Assembly (NCBI RefSeq): GCF_009857445.1
Contig: NZ_WWCN01000005.1
Span: forward strand, 1-64,000
DNA length: 64,000 nucleotides
Reading direction: 5' to 3'
From: Duganella flavida
GTDB taxonomy: Bacteria; Pseudomonadota; Gammaproteobacteria; Burkholderiales; Burkholderiaceae_D
The notes beneath the pieces were generated by a model. That model ran no database searches. It was given only the letters and a program-made list of their open reading frames with translations, and had not been told where the DNA came from. A program made the position numbers and the translations under genes. Positions 5,656 to 16,922 of this stretch are shown here, piece after piece; the first letter of the stretch is position 1, and the number at the start of each line of letters is the position of its first letter.

Positions 5656-7730
5656 GGTTGTTCCTTGTCGGGCTTGGGCGTGGCCAGCAGTTCCTTCATG
5701 CGCGCCAGGCGTTCTTTCGGCGTCAGCACTTCGGACTCCATCGGCGGCGCAGTGCCCTCGTCCAACTTCATTTCTTTGATAAAGCGCGATGGATCGCAGT
5801 GCACCTGCTCGCCCGCGCGCTTGCGTTTCTTGCACCACGTGATGTGCAGCGTGCGCTGTGCACGTGTGATGCCGACGTACATCAGGCGCCGTTCTTCCTG
5901 CACTCGCGCTGCGATCGATTCGGCCGGCGCGTCGGCATCGCCCTTGTGCGGCAGGATGCCTTCCTCGCAGCCGACCAAAAACACGTGCGGATATTCCAGC
6001 CCTTTCGATGCGTGCAGCGTGGACATGCGCACTGCATCCGGATCTTCGTCCTGACCTTCCAGCATGGACATCAGGGCCACCATCTGGGTCAGTTCCAGTA
6101 CGTTTTTTTCATCGCCATCGCGGTCCTTGCCGCCGCGCCCACGGTCCTTCAGCCAGTTGACGAATTCCAGCACGTTCTGCCACTTGCTCTGGGCCGCGCG
6201 CTCGTCAAACATATCGTATAAATAGTTTTCATAGTTTATCGCTTCCAGCATGTCATCCAGCACCTGCGCCGCGTTGTCGCCGCTGCCCGAAGGCCCCGGA
6301 CGGCTGGCGCGCGATTCAAGGTTGTTGATGAAGTTGCAGAAGTCGCGCAGCGGATTCAGCTGGCGGTCCGGCAGCAAGGCTTCGATGCCGCCCTTGAACA
6401 CGGCCTCGAACAGCGAGCAGTTCCACTGCGCCGAGAAGGTGCCCAGCGTTTCCAGCGTCGACTGGCCGACGCCACGGCGCGGCGTGGTCACGGAACGAAT
6501 AAACGCCGGGTCGTCGTCGGTGTTCGCCAGCAGGCGCAGGTAGCTGATGATGTCCTTGATTTCCGCCTTGTCGAAGAAGGACTGGCCACCGGAAATGGTG
6601 TACGGAATGCGCTCCTTGCGCAATGCCTGCTCGATAATCCGCGCCTGGTGATTGCCGCGATACAGAATCGCGTAATCGGACCACTTGTTCTTGCGCGTGA
6701 AATGGTCGACCGAGATCAGCATCGCCACCTGGTCGGCTTCCGCATCATCGGTCGGCATCGAGGTGACCTGGATCGGCTCACCGAGGCCGTGCTCCGACCA
6801 CAGCGATTTTTCAAACAGCTTGGGATTGTTGCCGATCACCGAGTTGGCCGCCTGCAGGATGCGGGTGGTCGAACGGTAGTTCTGCTCCAGCTTGATGACT
6901 TGCAGATCAGGGAAGTCGGTCTGCAGAGTTTTCAGGTTTTCCACCGACGCACCGCGCCACGCGTAAATCGCTTGGTCGTCATCGCCCACGGCGGTGAACA
7001 TCGGTTTCTTGCCGACGCCAGTCACCAGCAGCTTGACCAGTTCGTACTGGCAGGTGTTGGTGTCCTGGTATTCATCCATCAGCAGGTAGCGCAAGCGGCG
7101 CTGCCACTTGTCGCGCACTTTTTCGTGGTCACGGAACAGCTCCACCGGCAGGCGGATCAAATCGTCGAAGTCCACTGCCTGGTAGGCCGACAACGTGGCC
7201 ACATAGCTGGCGTAGACGCGCGCCGATTGCGCCTCGTCCTCATCCTTGGCCTGGCTCAGCGCTCGCACTGGATCAACCAGTCCGTTCTTCCACAGTGAAA
7301 TGTCGGTTTGAATGCGCCGCACCACCTGCTTGTCGGTGGTCAGTGCCATGTCCTGGACCAGCGAGCCGCAATCGTCGCTATCCATGATGGAGAAGCGGTC
7401 CTTCAAGCCCAGCTCATTACACTCCTGGCGCAAGATGCGCACGCCCAGCGAGTGGAAGGTGGACACGGTCAGCTGCTTGGCCTGTTTCGGCTGCTTGAGC
7501 AGCTTGGCGATACGTTCCTGCATCTCCAGCGCCGCCTTGTTGGTGAAGGTCAGCGCGGCGATGGTGCGCGGGTCATAGCCACGGTCCTCGATCAGGTGGG
7601 CGATTTTCTGCGTAATTACGCGCGTTTTGCCCGAGCCGGCGCCGGCCAGCACGAGGCATGGACCATCGAGGTAGGTGACAGCCTGGCTTTGCGGCAGATT
7701 AAGGCCGAATACTGGAACTTTGGAGGACAT
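5652..7730 (-). CDS. rep: ATP-dependent DNA helicase Rep
   Basis: 692 residues, a UvrD/PcrA/Rep superfamily 1 helicase that moves 3' to 5' and restarts or clears replication forks. Visible motifs: Q-motif LNLPQSQAV, Walker A AGAGSGKT (about residue 30), TFTNKAA, Walker B DEYQDTN, GDDDQAIYAWRGA, QNYRST, and the C-terminal TLHASKGLEYPHVF and VGITRAQ. The order and wording follow E. coli Rep more closely than UvrD (for example RYLLMDEYQDTNTCQYELVKLL). SlyX is coupled downstream. The 120-bp gap to the right holds divergent promoters with the SRPBCC gene. Confidence 0.92.
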   Translation of the reverse strand: MSSKVPVFGLNLPQSQAVTYLDGPCLVLAGAGSGKTRVITQKIAHLIEDRGYDPRTIAALTFTNKAALEMQERIAKLLKQPKQAKQLTVSTFHSLGVRILRQECNELGLKDRFSIMDSDDCGSLVQDMALTTDKQVVRRIQTDISLWKNGLVDPVRALSQAKDEDEAQSARVYASYVATLSAYQAVDFDDLIRLPVELFRDHEKVRDKWQRRLRYLLMDEYQDTNTCQYELVKLLVTGVGKKPMFTAVGDDDQAIYAWRGASVENLKTLQTDFPDLQVIKLEQNYRSTTRILQAANSVIGNNPKLFEKSLWSEHGLGEPIQVTSMPTDDAEADQVAMLISVDHFTRKNKWSDYAILYRGNHQARIIEQALRKERIPYTISGGQSFFDKAEIKDIISYLRLLANTDDDPAFIRSVTTPRRGVGQSTLETLGTFSAQWNCSLFEAVFKGGIEALLPDRQLNPLRDFCNFINNLESRASRPGPSGSGDNAAQVLDDMLEAINYENYLYDMFDERAAQSKWQNVLEFVNWLKDRGRGGKDRDGDEKNVLELTQMVALMSMLEGQDEDPDAVRMSTLHASKGLEYPHVFLVGCEEGILPHKGDADAPAESIAARVQEERRLMYVGITRAQRTLHITWCKKRKRAGEQVHCDPSRFIKEMKLDEGTAPPMESEVLTPKERLARMKELLATPKPDKEQP

Positions 7731-7850
7731 AGCCCCACATTGTATCAGTCGCAGGGACTGCTACTGACCTGCCGCATGTAGCGTTTGTGTCATTTGCGTT
7801 ACCATGCGGGGATTCGGGGCGTCTCGCCTAACCTTACATTGGTTGCAATC

Positions 7851-8333
7851 ATGAAATTTGAACATTTAATCGAAGTCAACGACCCGCTCAATCCGCTGAT
7901 TGACGCCCTCTCCGTACAGCAAGTGTGGCGCGGCCTGGTGCTGCGCGCCGAGTCGCCCAAGCTGTTCGTGCCGCATCTGGACGAAAGCACTATCGACCAG
8001 CGCAGCGAGAACGGCTTCCGCCGTCGCCTGCGCTACGGTGAACTGGTGGTGGAAGACCGCGTGGAACTGGAACCGATGCGCAGCGTGCGCTACCGCGTGG
8101 CGGCGCAGCAGGATATCGCCGAGTCCAGCCTGACCATGACCATCGAGCAGCCGACCGAAGACACGCTGTTCGTGCGCTTCCAGTACGAAGACAGCCACGA
8201 TGCCGCTACCGACGAAGCCAATGCCATGTACGATGAATTCCGCCGCTCGGCTTACGTCGAATCGGACATCGACACCATCGGCATGCTGCGCGAACTGGCG
8301 CAGCAAGGCCGTTTGGACGCGCTGCTGAACTAA
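7851..8333 (+). CDS. SRPBCC/AtaL-like (DUF1857) family protein
   Basis: 160 residues starting at the ATG in TTGCAATCATG (7851); an earlier frame extension from 7785 is unlikely because it overlaps the promoter gap. The sequence has the START-fold look of DUF1857/AtaL-like proteins: an N-terminal FEHLIEVNDP, QVWRGLVLRAESP, strand-rich VEDRVELEPMRSVRYRV and a final helix IGMLRELAQQGRLDALL. Such proteins bind small hydrophobic ligands; substrate unknown. The stop overlaps the convergent HD-GYP gene by four bases. Confidence 0.72.
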   Translation: MKFEHLIEVNDPLNPLIDALSVQQVWRGLVLRAESPKLFVPHLDESTIDQRSENGFRRRLRYGELVVEDRVELEPMRSVRYRVAAQQDIAESSLTMTIEQPTEDTLFVRFQYEDSHDAATDEANAMYDEFRRSAYVESDIDTIGMLRELAQQGRLDALLN

Positions 8334-9463
8334 ACCACCGCCGCCCGGCCCCACACCTGCGACATGCGCAGCGGCGGGGCCTCCAGCGCGGCAACTTGGG
8401 CATTGCTCAGCACTTCGCGGATGGCGTACAGTTCGTTGCGGGTATCGCGCTGCAGGAACACTTCCAGCGGCGCGCCGCGCGGCCCGATCACCGACTCCAC
8501 ATGCGGCGTGGTCGATTGCAGGCCGCGCCGCGCCACCACGCCCACCTCGCCATTCATCATGCGCACATAGCTGCCGATCGGGTAGATACCCAGCTCACGG
8601 ATCACCAGCGACACCAGATGCGTGTCCAGCGTGGTGCGCGCTTCCATCAGCATGTCGCGCAGCGCGGCGTGCGCCGCCAGCGTTGGCCGGTAGGTGCGCT
8701 CCGAGACGCGGGCGCAGTAACGGTCGGCCAGCGCCACCAGCTTGGACAGCAGCGGAATCTGGGCACCGACCTTGCCGTGCGGGTAGCCGGTGCCGTCTTC
8801 ATTTTCGTGATGGTGCAGTACGCAGTTCAGCCACGCCTCATCGTTGACACCGGCTGCGCGCAGCAGCTGCACGCTGCGCTCCGGATGCGCCAGCTTGCGC
8901 GCATGGTCGGCCGAGTCCAGCACGGCGCTGCTGTCGTGCCAGCGTGCGTGATGCTCGATCATGCCGGTGTTCATGGTCAGTGCAGCGAGCGTGACGGTCA
9001 TGACGTCGTTGCGCGAGCGCTGGCGGGCGCGCGCCAGCAGCACTGCCACCATCGCCGTGTTGACGCTGTGGCGCGCCGCGTACGGCGCCTGGTCCTGGTT
9101 GTGCAGGATGCTGGCAGTGGCGATGTCCACATTGAGGTCAATGGCGGCGTGCACCAGCAGGGCGATCTCATCCAGCCTGCGGCGGAAATCGGGCGGAGCG
9201 ACACCCTGCGCCGCCGCTTGCAGCAGCGTGTGCAGTTCGAGATAGGCTGCATTCAGCTTGCGCAGCACGGACGGCGGATCGGCCAGCACCGAGGGCGGCT
9301 GACCATCTTCAAATACGCCGCGCTCAATCAGGTAATCGATCTGGTTAGCACTGGCAATCTGGTGTCCCTTGCGAATCAGCAAAGCGCCATTTTCACCGTA
9401 GACGTCCCACGGCAGCAGCATGCCCAACTTCAAGTCGGCAGCTGTCACTTTGCGTATGTTCAT
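8330..9463 (-). CDS. HD-GYP domain protein with degenerate HD motif
   Basis: 377 residues. An N-terminal region (1-120) precedes an HD-GYP-type domain (about 130-280). The first His (ARHSVNTAM, H132) and the signature HHHENEDGTGYP (217-228) are present, followed by LVALADRYCARV. However, where active cyclic di-GMP phosphodiesterases have LLHDIGK, this protein reads LTMNTGM (162-168), so the metal-binding HD pair is missing. It is therefore probably a non-catalytic cyclic di-GMP receptor or a relic. A beta-rich C-terminal part follows (GSYVRMMNGEVGVV), as in the PilZ-like tails of related proteins. It is transcribed alone, converging with the gene ending at 8333. Confidence 0.82.
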   Translation of the reverse strand: MNIRKVTAADLKLGMLLPWDVYGENGALLIRKGHQIASANQIDYLIERGVFEDGQPPSVLADPPSVLRKLNAAYLELHTLLQAAAQGVAPPDFRRRLDEIALLVHAAIDLNVDIATASILHNQDQAPYAARHSVNTAMVAVLLARARQRSRNDVMTVTLAALTMNTGMIEHHARWHDSSAVLDSADHARKLAHPERSVQLLRAAGVNDEAWLNCVLHHHENEDGTGYPHGKVGAQIPLLSKLVALADRYCARVSERTYRPTLAAHAALRDMLMEARTTLDTHLVSLVIRELGIYPIGSYVRMMNGEVGVVARRGLQSTTPHVESVIGPRGAPLEVFLQRDTRNELYAIREVLSNAQVAALEAPPLRMSQVWGRAAVV

Positions 9464-9532
9464 CCCACCAGCATACGGCTTTTCACGTGGGAATGTGTGA
9501 GTTTTTTGTATCGTTGATTAAAGAATCATAAT

Positions 9533-10975
9533 TCACGGCGCTGGCGTGCAATCGACGCAAGGACAGTCCTGCGCCGGTTCATGTTCAAGCTTGTGGGCGA
9601 GGTCGCGCAGCGCGGTGCGCACGCCTTCTTCCACCACCGGGTGATAGAACGGCATGTCCAGCATGGCGTCCACCGTCAGCCCGGCCTGCACTGCCCAGGA
9701 CAACAGGTGGCCGATGTTTTCCGCGCGCGGGCCGATCATTTCGGCGCCGAGGAAGCGGCCGGTCTGGTGCTCGGCGTAGACGCGCAGCATGCCTTTGTTT
9801 TGCAGCATCACGCGGCTGCGGCCCTGGTTTTCAAACGACACCTTGCCGACCGCAAAACGGCCAGCGTACGAGGCGCACAGCTCGTTGTAGCTGAGGCCCA
9901 TGGTGGCGATCTGCGGTTCGGTGAAAGTGATCGCCAGCGGCGTACGGCGCAGGCCTGGCTTTACGTCCGGATAGCGCGCCGCGTTGTCGCCGGCAATGCG
10001 GCCGTGATCGGCAGCTTCCGGCAATTGCGGGCGCTCGTCGTTAGCGTCGCCGGCGATGAAGATGGCGCTATCGCCGCATTGCATCGTCTGTTTGTCATAA
10101 ACAGGAATGCCATGATGATCGCGCTGCAGACCGGTGTTTTCCATTCCCAGCTGATGGACATTCGGGCGGCGGCCGATGGCCGACAGCAGGTAGTCGAAAT
10201 GCTCGGTCTGCTGCTGGCCGTTGGTATTTTCACTGGTGACCAGCAAGCCTTCGCCGTGCTGCTCCACCTTCACCACCTTGGTTTTGAAACGCACGTCCAG
10301 CTCATCCTGCATGGCGCTGCGGGCGACATCCAGAACGTCCGGATCGGACAGCTGGGCGACGCTACCGCCACGGCCGAAGATGGTCACGCGCACGCCCAGC
10401 CGGTGCAACGCCTGCCCCAGCTCCAGCCCGATTACGCCGGTGCCGGCTACGGCCACGGATTGCGGCAAGTCATCCCAGTAAAACACCTCGTCGCTGGTGA
10501 TCACGCGCGGACCGGCGGCGCGCCACTCATCCGGCACGATGGGTGTGGAGCCGGTGGCGATCACGAACCGTTCGGCCTGCACCAGCGTGTGGTCGTCGAT
10601 TTGCAGCTGGGTCGGACTGAGGAAGCGGGCATGGCCGTGAACCTTGTCCTCGGCCGGGTAGCCTTCCACACTCTCGACCACGAAGCCGACGAAACGGTCC
10701 CGTTCGCTGCGCACGCGCGCCATCACCGCCTTGCCGTCGATATGCACCTCGCCCGCGTGCACGCCGAAGCCGGACGCCGCCTGCAGCATGTGCGCCGCGT
10801 CTGCCGCAGAAATGAGAAGCTTGCTGGGCATGCAGCCTACCCGCGCGCAGGTGGTGCCATAGACATTGCTCTCAATCAGCAACGTCCGCTTGCCGCCCGC
10901 CTTGGCGGCGCGATAGCCGGTCATGCCAGCCGTGCCTGCGCCGATGACGGCGACTTCGGTGTGGAGAGTTTTCAT
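9533..10975 (-). CDS. lpdA: Dihydrolipoyl dehydrogenase-type flavoprotein disulfide reductase
   Basis: 480 residues from the ATG at 10975; the longer reading to 11041 lacks support. FAD-binding IGAGTAGMTG (11-20) is followed by the redox pair in TTCARVGCMPSK (C43 and C48), a second nucleotide-binding VAGTGVIGLELGQAL, AIFIAGDAND, and the C-terminal HPVVEEG active-site His/Glu block. The enzyme type reoxidises dihydrolipoamide with NAD+. The CARVGC variant and isolation from pdh, odh or bkd genes point to a stand-alone Lpd3-like paralogue, so its partner complex is uncertain. It is divergent from the LysR regulator across 97 bp, suggesting regulation by it. Confidence 0.83.
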   Translation of the reverse strand: MKTLHTEVAVIGAGTAGMTGYRAAKAGGKRTLLIESNVYGTTCARVGCMPSKLLISAADAAHMLQAASGFGVHAGEVHIDGKAVMARVRSERDRFVGFVVESVEGYPAEDKVHGHARFLSPTQLQIDDHTLVQAERFVIATGSTPIVPDEWRAAGPRVITSDEVFYWDDLPQSVAVAGTGVIGLELGQALHRLGVRVTIFGRGGSVAQLSDPDVLDVARSAMQDELDVRFKTKVVKVEQHGEGLLVTSENTNGQQQTEHFDYLLSAIGRRPNVHQLGMENTGLQRDHHGIPVYDKQTMQCGDSAIFIAGDANDERPQLPEAADHGRIAGDNAARYPDVKPGLRRTPLAITFTEPQIATMGLSYNELCASYAGRFAVGKVSFENQGRSRVMLQNKGMLRVYAEHQTGRFLGAEMIGPRAENIGHLLSWAVQAGLTVDAMLDMPFYHPVVEEGVRTALRDLAHKLEHEPAQDCPCVDCTPAP

Positions 10976-11072
10976 GGTGAACAAGTCTACTCCGAACTGC
11001 GTTTTGCGTTTTACTTTGCAGCAAAACGGTATTAGTATCACTTATCGTTTTTAATTTTTATAAGTCTGACTT

Positions 11073-11959
11073 ATGGACAATCTGGACTACCGGGCGCTGG
11101 CCGTGCTGGATGCCGTGGTCAGCCAAGGCAGCTTCGAGAAAGCTGCTTTGGCGCTCGGCATCAGCCAGTCTGCTGTCTCGCAGCGCATCAAGGCGCTGGA
11201 AGATGCGGCCGGCCGCCTGCTGATTGTGCGCGGCCAGCCGGCCGTGCCGACCGGGCTGGGCCAGCGGCTGGTGTCCCACCACCGTAACGTCAAGCTGATG
11301 GAGGCGTCGCTCGATATCGACTTGGGTAACAAGGTCAGCATGCCGGAGATTTCGCTGGCGGTGGATGCGGCCAGCCTCGCCACCTGGTTCCCGCTCGGTT
11401 TGCAGCCGCTGCTGGCACCGCCGCGCTGCCAGTTGAATGTGCAGCAGGCCACCACCGAGATGGCGCTGCATCTGATGCGCGAGGGTAGCGTGTTTGCTTG
11501 CGTAGCGACCGGTTCGCAGGAAGCCCAGGCCAACGGGCCGCAAGTCACGCCGCTAGGCCGCATGCGCTACGTGTGCGTGGCGACCAGGGCGTTTGCCAAT
11601 CACTGGTTCGGCGACGGATTTATCGCCGATGCGGTGCAGCTGGCGCCGGCCGTGGTCAGTGACCGCGACATGATGGACGGCTTCCTGCAGCAGGTGCTGG
11701 GTTGGCGCGGCGCGTATCCGCATCACACGCTGCCGCTGTCGGCGGCCACCAGCGAGTGCATGTTTGGCAGCCTGGCGTATGGACTGATGCCGCTGCAGCA
11801 GGTATCGGCGGCGCTGGCCGAGGAGCGGCTGGTCGACTTGGCGCCCGGTCATTACGTCGATGTGGCGCTGAACTGGCATGCCTGGAATCTGGACACGCCG
11901 TTCACGCGCGCGCTGTCCGAACAAATCGTCGCGACGGCGCGGCGCTTTTTGCTGCCGGC

Positions 11960-11963
<4 letters not shown>
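11073..11963 (+). CDS. argP: LysR-type regulator, ArgP/IciA-like
   Basis: 296 residues. The N-terminal helix-turn-helix reads DYRALAVLDAVVSQGSFEKAALALGISQSAVSQRIKALE (residues 4-42), with the ArgP-style start and length. The substrate domain keeps ArgP-like features: SLAVDAASLATWFP, the LGRMRYVCVATRAFA block and LAPGHYVDVALNWHAW at the end. ArgP responds to lysine and arginine and normally controls an exporter; here no lysE/argO gene is adjacent, and the divergent neighbour is a dihydrolipoyl dehydrogenase, so its target may differ. Its 3' end overlaps priA by four bases in convergent orientation. Confidence 0.75.
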
Positions 11964-13975
<2,012 letters not shown>

Positions 13976-14006
13976 GCTGCACCTTGCAAAAATCCCGATG
14001 CTGTAT

Positions 14007-14041
14007 GTATCCACAGTTTCTGTGGATAACTTTGTGGACAA
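14007..14041. promoter_or_regulatory. DnaA-box cluster A (3 sites)
   Basis: GTATCCACA (14007-14015, one mismatch to TTATCCACA), a perfect inverted box TGTGGATAA (14021-14029) and TGTGGACAA (14033-14041, one mismatch). The sites lie 32-66 bp upstream of the priA start codon, so they could also control priA. Confidence 0.65.
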
Positions 14042-14431
14042 TGAAAACTTAATGCCCGGAAAGCACTGACATGCATGTGGATATCATCTGAAACCGGGCA
14101 AAAAATCAAAATTTTTTCTCTTTAAAATCAGACACTTGGAAAATGCTTCATAGGAGAGCCAAAATCGCCATCGCTCGCCTTCAGCTGTGCATAAGTGAAG
14201 TATTTAGGATGCTTTTTTTGGCGAAATCAAGCACTTTTTGGGGCTTTATTCAGCATATTGCATAGCACAAGAACGCCGAATTTTATACTTATGCGCAGAC
14301 CAAGCTTTGTGCTTTGATAACTAGCTTGGTAAGCCTGCTATTTTTGCCTAAAAATCGTGCAACGCAACATAAATCTCAGGCGAAATAGCAATATTATGGC
14401 TAAGTCACGGTTTACTAAGTCATTTTATTTT

Positions 14432-14466
14432 TTATCCACAGTTTGTGTGGATAACTTTGTGGAAAA
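14432..14466. promoter_or_regulatory. DnaA-box cluster B (3 sites)
   Basis: Perfect TTATCCACA (14432-14440), perfect inverted TGTGGATAA (14446-14454) and TGTGGAAAA (14458-14466, one mismatch). Spacing and flanks copy cluster A almost exactly, 425 bp away. Confidence 0.7.
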
Positions 14467-14661
14467 TGAAGAAATAAACTACACAAAGCGCTGATGTAAC
14501 GTTTACGGCTTGCTAAATGTTGCACTATGAGCCACACAAATAATCTTTCAAAATCAATTACTTACGTGACCCTCCGGGGCTAACGAAAACTAGCTGCCTA
14601 TTATTTCTACAGCAAAAAATTTTGTGTATAAGTGGCTATGACTAGTCCGTTTGCACCAATG

Positions 14662-14694
14662 AAAAAGGGCACGCCCTGTACTGCAGCGTGCCCC
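14662..14694 (-). terminator. Rho-independent terminator of hemE
   Basis: On the minus strand an 8-bp perfect stem (GGGCACGC at 14667-14674 pairing with GCGTGCCC at 14686-14693) is followed by TTTTTC. It lies about 20 bp past the hemE stop and separates hemE from the DnaA-box region. Confidence 0.8.
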
Positions 14695-14711
14695 ATTTAC
14701 GCTGAATCAGC

Positions 14712-15785
14712 TCAGGAAGCGCGCTGCGCCTTGCTGTAGCTATGAACCGCTGCCACCATCGCCGCCACGCTCTCCGGCGGGGTGAACTGCGAAATACCGT
14801 GGCCAAGATTGAATACGTGACCGTTGCCCTTGCCGAAGGCGTCCAGCACCTTGTGGACTTCGGCAGTGATCTGATCCGGGCTGGCGAACAGGATGGCCGG
14901 GTCCAGATTGCCTTGCAGCGCGACTTTATCGCCCACCAGCGCGCGTACCTTGCTCAGGTTGGCGGTCCAGTCCAGCCCCAGCGCATCAGCGCCGATGGCG
15001 GCGATTTCCTCGACCCAGTGGCCGCCGCCCTTGGTGAACACGATGGCAGGAATCTTCACGCCGTCTTTCTCGCGCTTCAGCAAGGACACCACTTGCTGCA
15101 TGTATTTAAGCGAGAACTGCTGGTAAGCACCGTCAGCCAGTGCGCCGCCCCACGAATCGAAGATCATCACGGCTTGTGCGCCGGCGTCGATCTGGGCGTT
15201 CAGGTAGTCGGCTACCGACTTGGCGTTGACCTCCAGAATGCGGTGCATCAGGTCCGGACGGTTGTACAGCATCTTCTTGATGTTGTGGAACTCGCGCGAG
15301 CCTTCGCCTTCCACCATGTAGCAGGCCAGCGTCCACGGGCTGCCGGAGAAGCCGATCAGCGGCACGCGGCCATTCAGTTCAGTGCGGATCTGGGTGACGG
15401 CGTTGAACACATAGTCCAGCGAGCCGGGTTCCGGTTCACGCAGGGCCAGCACATCGGCCTCGGTTTTCAGCGGGCGCTCAAATTTCGGACCTTCGCCTTC
15501 GACAAAGTGCAGGCCCAGGCCCATGGCGTCCGGCACCGTCAGAATGTCGGAGAACAGGATGGCCGCGTCCAGCGGGAAACGGTCCAGCGGCTGGATGGTG
15601 ACTTCGGTGGCATAGTCGGGATTGGTGGCCAGGCCCATGAACGAACCGGCTTTGGCGCGGGTGGCGCGGTATTCAGGCAGATACCTTCCAGCCTGGCGCA
15701 TCAGCCACACAGGGGTGTAGTCAGTCGGCTGGCGCAACAACGCGCGCAGGAAGGTGTCATTCTTGAGCGGAGCAAATTGTGGCAT
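14712..15785 (-). CDS. hemE: Uroporphyrinogen decarboxylase HemE
   Basis: 357 residues from the ATG at 15785; an upstream in-frame TTG would add three residues. It shows the full HemE pattern: [34 protein letters not shown] with the substrate-binding [11 protein letters not shown], the catalytic Asp region [39 protein letters not shown], and HVFNLGHGI at the end. The enzyme removes four carboxyls from uroporphyrinogen III in cytosolic heme synthesis. It is a single-gene unit ended by the terminator at 14662-14694. Confidence 0.95.
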   Translation of the reverse strand: MPQFAPLKNDTFLRALLRQPTDYTPVWLMRQAGRYLPEYRATRAKAGSFMGLATNPDYATEVTIQPLDRFPLDAAILFSDILTVPDAMGLGLHFVEGEGPKFERPLKTEADVLALREPEPGSLDYVFNAVTQIRTELNGRVPLIGFSGSPWTLACYMVEGEGSREFHNIKKMLYNRPDLMHRILEVNAKSVADYLNAQIDAGAQAVMIFDSWGGALADGAYQQFSLKYMQQVVSLLKREKDGVKIPAIVFTKGGGHWVEEIAAIGADALGLDWTANLSKVRALVGDKVALQGNLDPAILFASPDQITAEVHKVLDAFGKGNGHVFNLGHGISQFTPPESVAAMVAAVHSYSKAQRAS

Positions 15786-15845
15786 GGAAGGCAATATAAA
15801 CGATCAAAGGAGCTATTATCGCATCCCGCGCGATTTTCAAATCGA

Positions 15846-16922
15846 CTATCCCAAAACTTGCTTCAGTGACTGCGCCGCTGCGAGCGCGTCGCTCCAGGCC
15901 TCCAGCTGTGACAAACTGGCCTTGGCCAGTTTCTTGTGGACAGTTTGAGGCAGCGGTCCGAAGCGCTGTACAAGTAGCCTCTCCAATAACACGACCGCCC
16001 CTTCCCTACGTCCCCTCTCCAGACCTTGTTCCAGACCTTTTTCCAAACCTTGCTCCAGACCTTTTTCCAGACCTTTTTCCAGACCTTGTTCCAAACCTTT
16101 TTCCAGACCTCGCTCCAAACCTTGCTCCAGTCCACGCTCTAGCCCAACGTTGATGGCGTCATTGATGATCATTTGCTCGAATGAGTTGTACAGTTTTTTC
16201 ATACCGCGCTCCTTTTCCCATCGGTCCATGACGTGTCTGTAGCGACGCTCATACGGCTCAGGCAAGGCCATCATCCAATTAATCACGTTGAATAATACGA
16301 TTATGCGCTTCTGGCCCCAGCGATGCAGGAACAGTAATTCAGTCAAGTGCAGCTTGGCCGCGTAGAGTTTGTCCGGGTCATGATGCGCTTGCTGCGTGCG
16401 CGCATGAGCCAGCGTGACCCAGGCAATCGGATTGCGCGAAGCTTCCAGCGCACGGATATCGGCAGCAAAATCGAGCAGCTTGGCGGTGCCAAAGGAGAAA
16501 TCCGTCACCGTATTGTGTAATCGCTGATGGAAGCCTTTCGGACGCCAATGCGGGTGCTCGTCCGCCAGCAACGCCAGGCTGACTACGGGCAAGCCATACG
16601 CCTCACTGATGCGATCGTGATAATCCCGCATGCGCCGTCCCAGCAAGGTGTCGCGCTGCGCCTGAATTTCGATGTGGATCAGCACTCGCCGCCCACCGCC
16701 CTCGTGCAGGCACACTTCGACCAACTTGTCGGCCACCATCAGGTCCGGCTTGGCGCCAAAGCCGCTCCGCGCCAGTTCCTTATCGCGAAAACGTGGTCGC
16801 TGCCGCCAGTCGATACGCGCGCTGAAGTCGGGAAAGTAAAAGTCCATGAAGGGGCGTAAAGCATGCGACAACGCGGCTTTCCAGGGCAAATCGTAACGAG
16901 CAGGCGGAGCGGTATTGAGCAT
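15846..16922 (-). CDS. Rpn family nuclease / putative transposase with DUF4351 tail
   Basis: 358 residues. The N-terminal PD-(D/E)xK-like nuclease region has FMDFYFPDFSARIDW, AKPDLMVADKLVEV (about 57) and LIHIEIQAQRD (about 83), matching Rpn/YhgA-like recombination-promoting nucleases, where ExQ replaces ExK. Residues about 261-302 are a Gly-Leu-Glu repeat tract (GLEQGLERGLEKGLEQ-type). The C-terminal 60 residues (AVVLLERLLVQRFGPLP ... LEAWSDALAAAQSL) fit DUF4351. Rpn proteins promote RecA-independent recombination or act in phage defence; the role here is unproved. No terminal repeats mark it as a transposon. Confidence 0.8.
   Translation of the reverse strand: MLNTAPPARYDLPWKAALSHALRPFMDFYFPDFSARIDWRQRPRFRDKELARSGFGAKPDLMVADKLVEVCLHEGGGRRVLIHIEIQAQRDTLLGRRMRDYHDRISEAYGLPVVSLALLADEHPHWRPKGFHQRLHNTVTDFSFGTAKLLDFAADIRALEASRNPIAWVTLAHARTQQAHHDPDKLYAAKLHLTELLFLHRWGQKRIIVLFNVINWMMALPEPYERRYRHVMDRWEKERGMKKLYNSFEQMIINDAINVGLERGLEQGLERGLEKGLEQGLEKGLEKGLEQGLEKGLEQGLERGRREGAVVLLERLLVQRFGPLPQTVHKKLAKASLSQLEAWSDALAAAQSLKQVLG
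16013..16140 (-). repeat. Tandem 12-bp repeat inside the Rpn-family gene
   Basis: About ten copies of a 12-bp unit (plus-strand variants of TTCCAGACCTTG and TTCCAAACCTTT) encode four-residue GLEx units, x being Gln, Lys or Arg. Copies differ by a few bases. Unit length is a multiple of three, so copy-number change would keep the frame. Confidence 0.85.

Larger units (their letters stand above)
13976..14711. other. AT-rich intergenic region with two DnaA-box clusters; candidate origin or DnaA-binding locus
   Basis: This 736-bp stretch has no credible gene and is visibly AT-rich compared with its neighbours. It contains two 38-bp direct repeats (14008-14045 and 14433-14470, two mismatches), each carrying three DnaA-type 9-mers. 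Further one-mismatch 9-mers lie singly at about 14076 (TGTGGATAT), 14186 (TGTGCATAA) and 14623 (TGTGTATAA). Between the clusters are A/T runs such as 14101-14130. In alphaproteobacteria such as Caulobacter the chromosomal origin lies beside hemE; in betaproteobacteria it is usually near dnaA, which is not in this window. Origin, DnaA titration site or priA control region are the options. Confidence 0.55.

Noticed and set aside
5446..5838. Longer 130-codon version of SlyX.
   Set aside because: The first 61 residues overlap rep in another frame; the ATG at 5655 gives the usual SlyX length and an ATGA junction.
14742..15869. Long plus-strand frame opposite hemE.
   Set aside because: hemE on the minus strand has full family conservation; the opposite frame is a codon shadow.
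16021..16140. CRISPR-like array from regularly spaced 12-bp repeats.
   Set aside because: There are no spacers; the repeats are contiguous, vary slightly and encode an in-frame peptide repeat.
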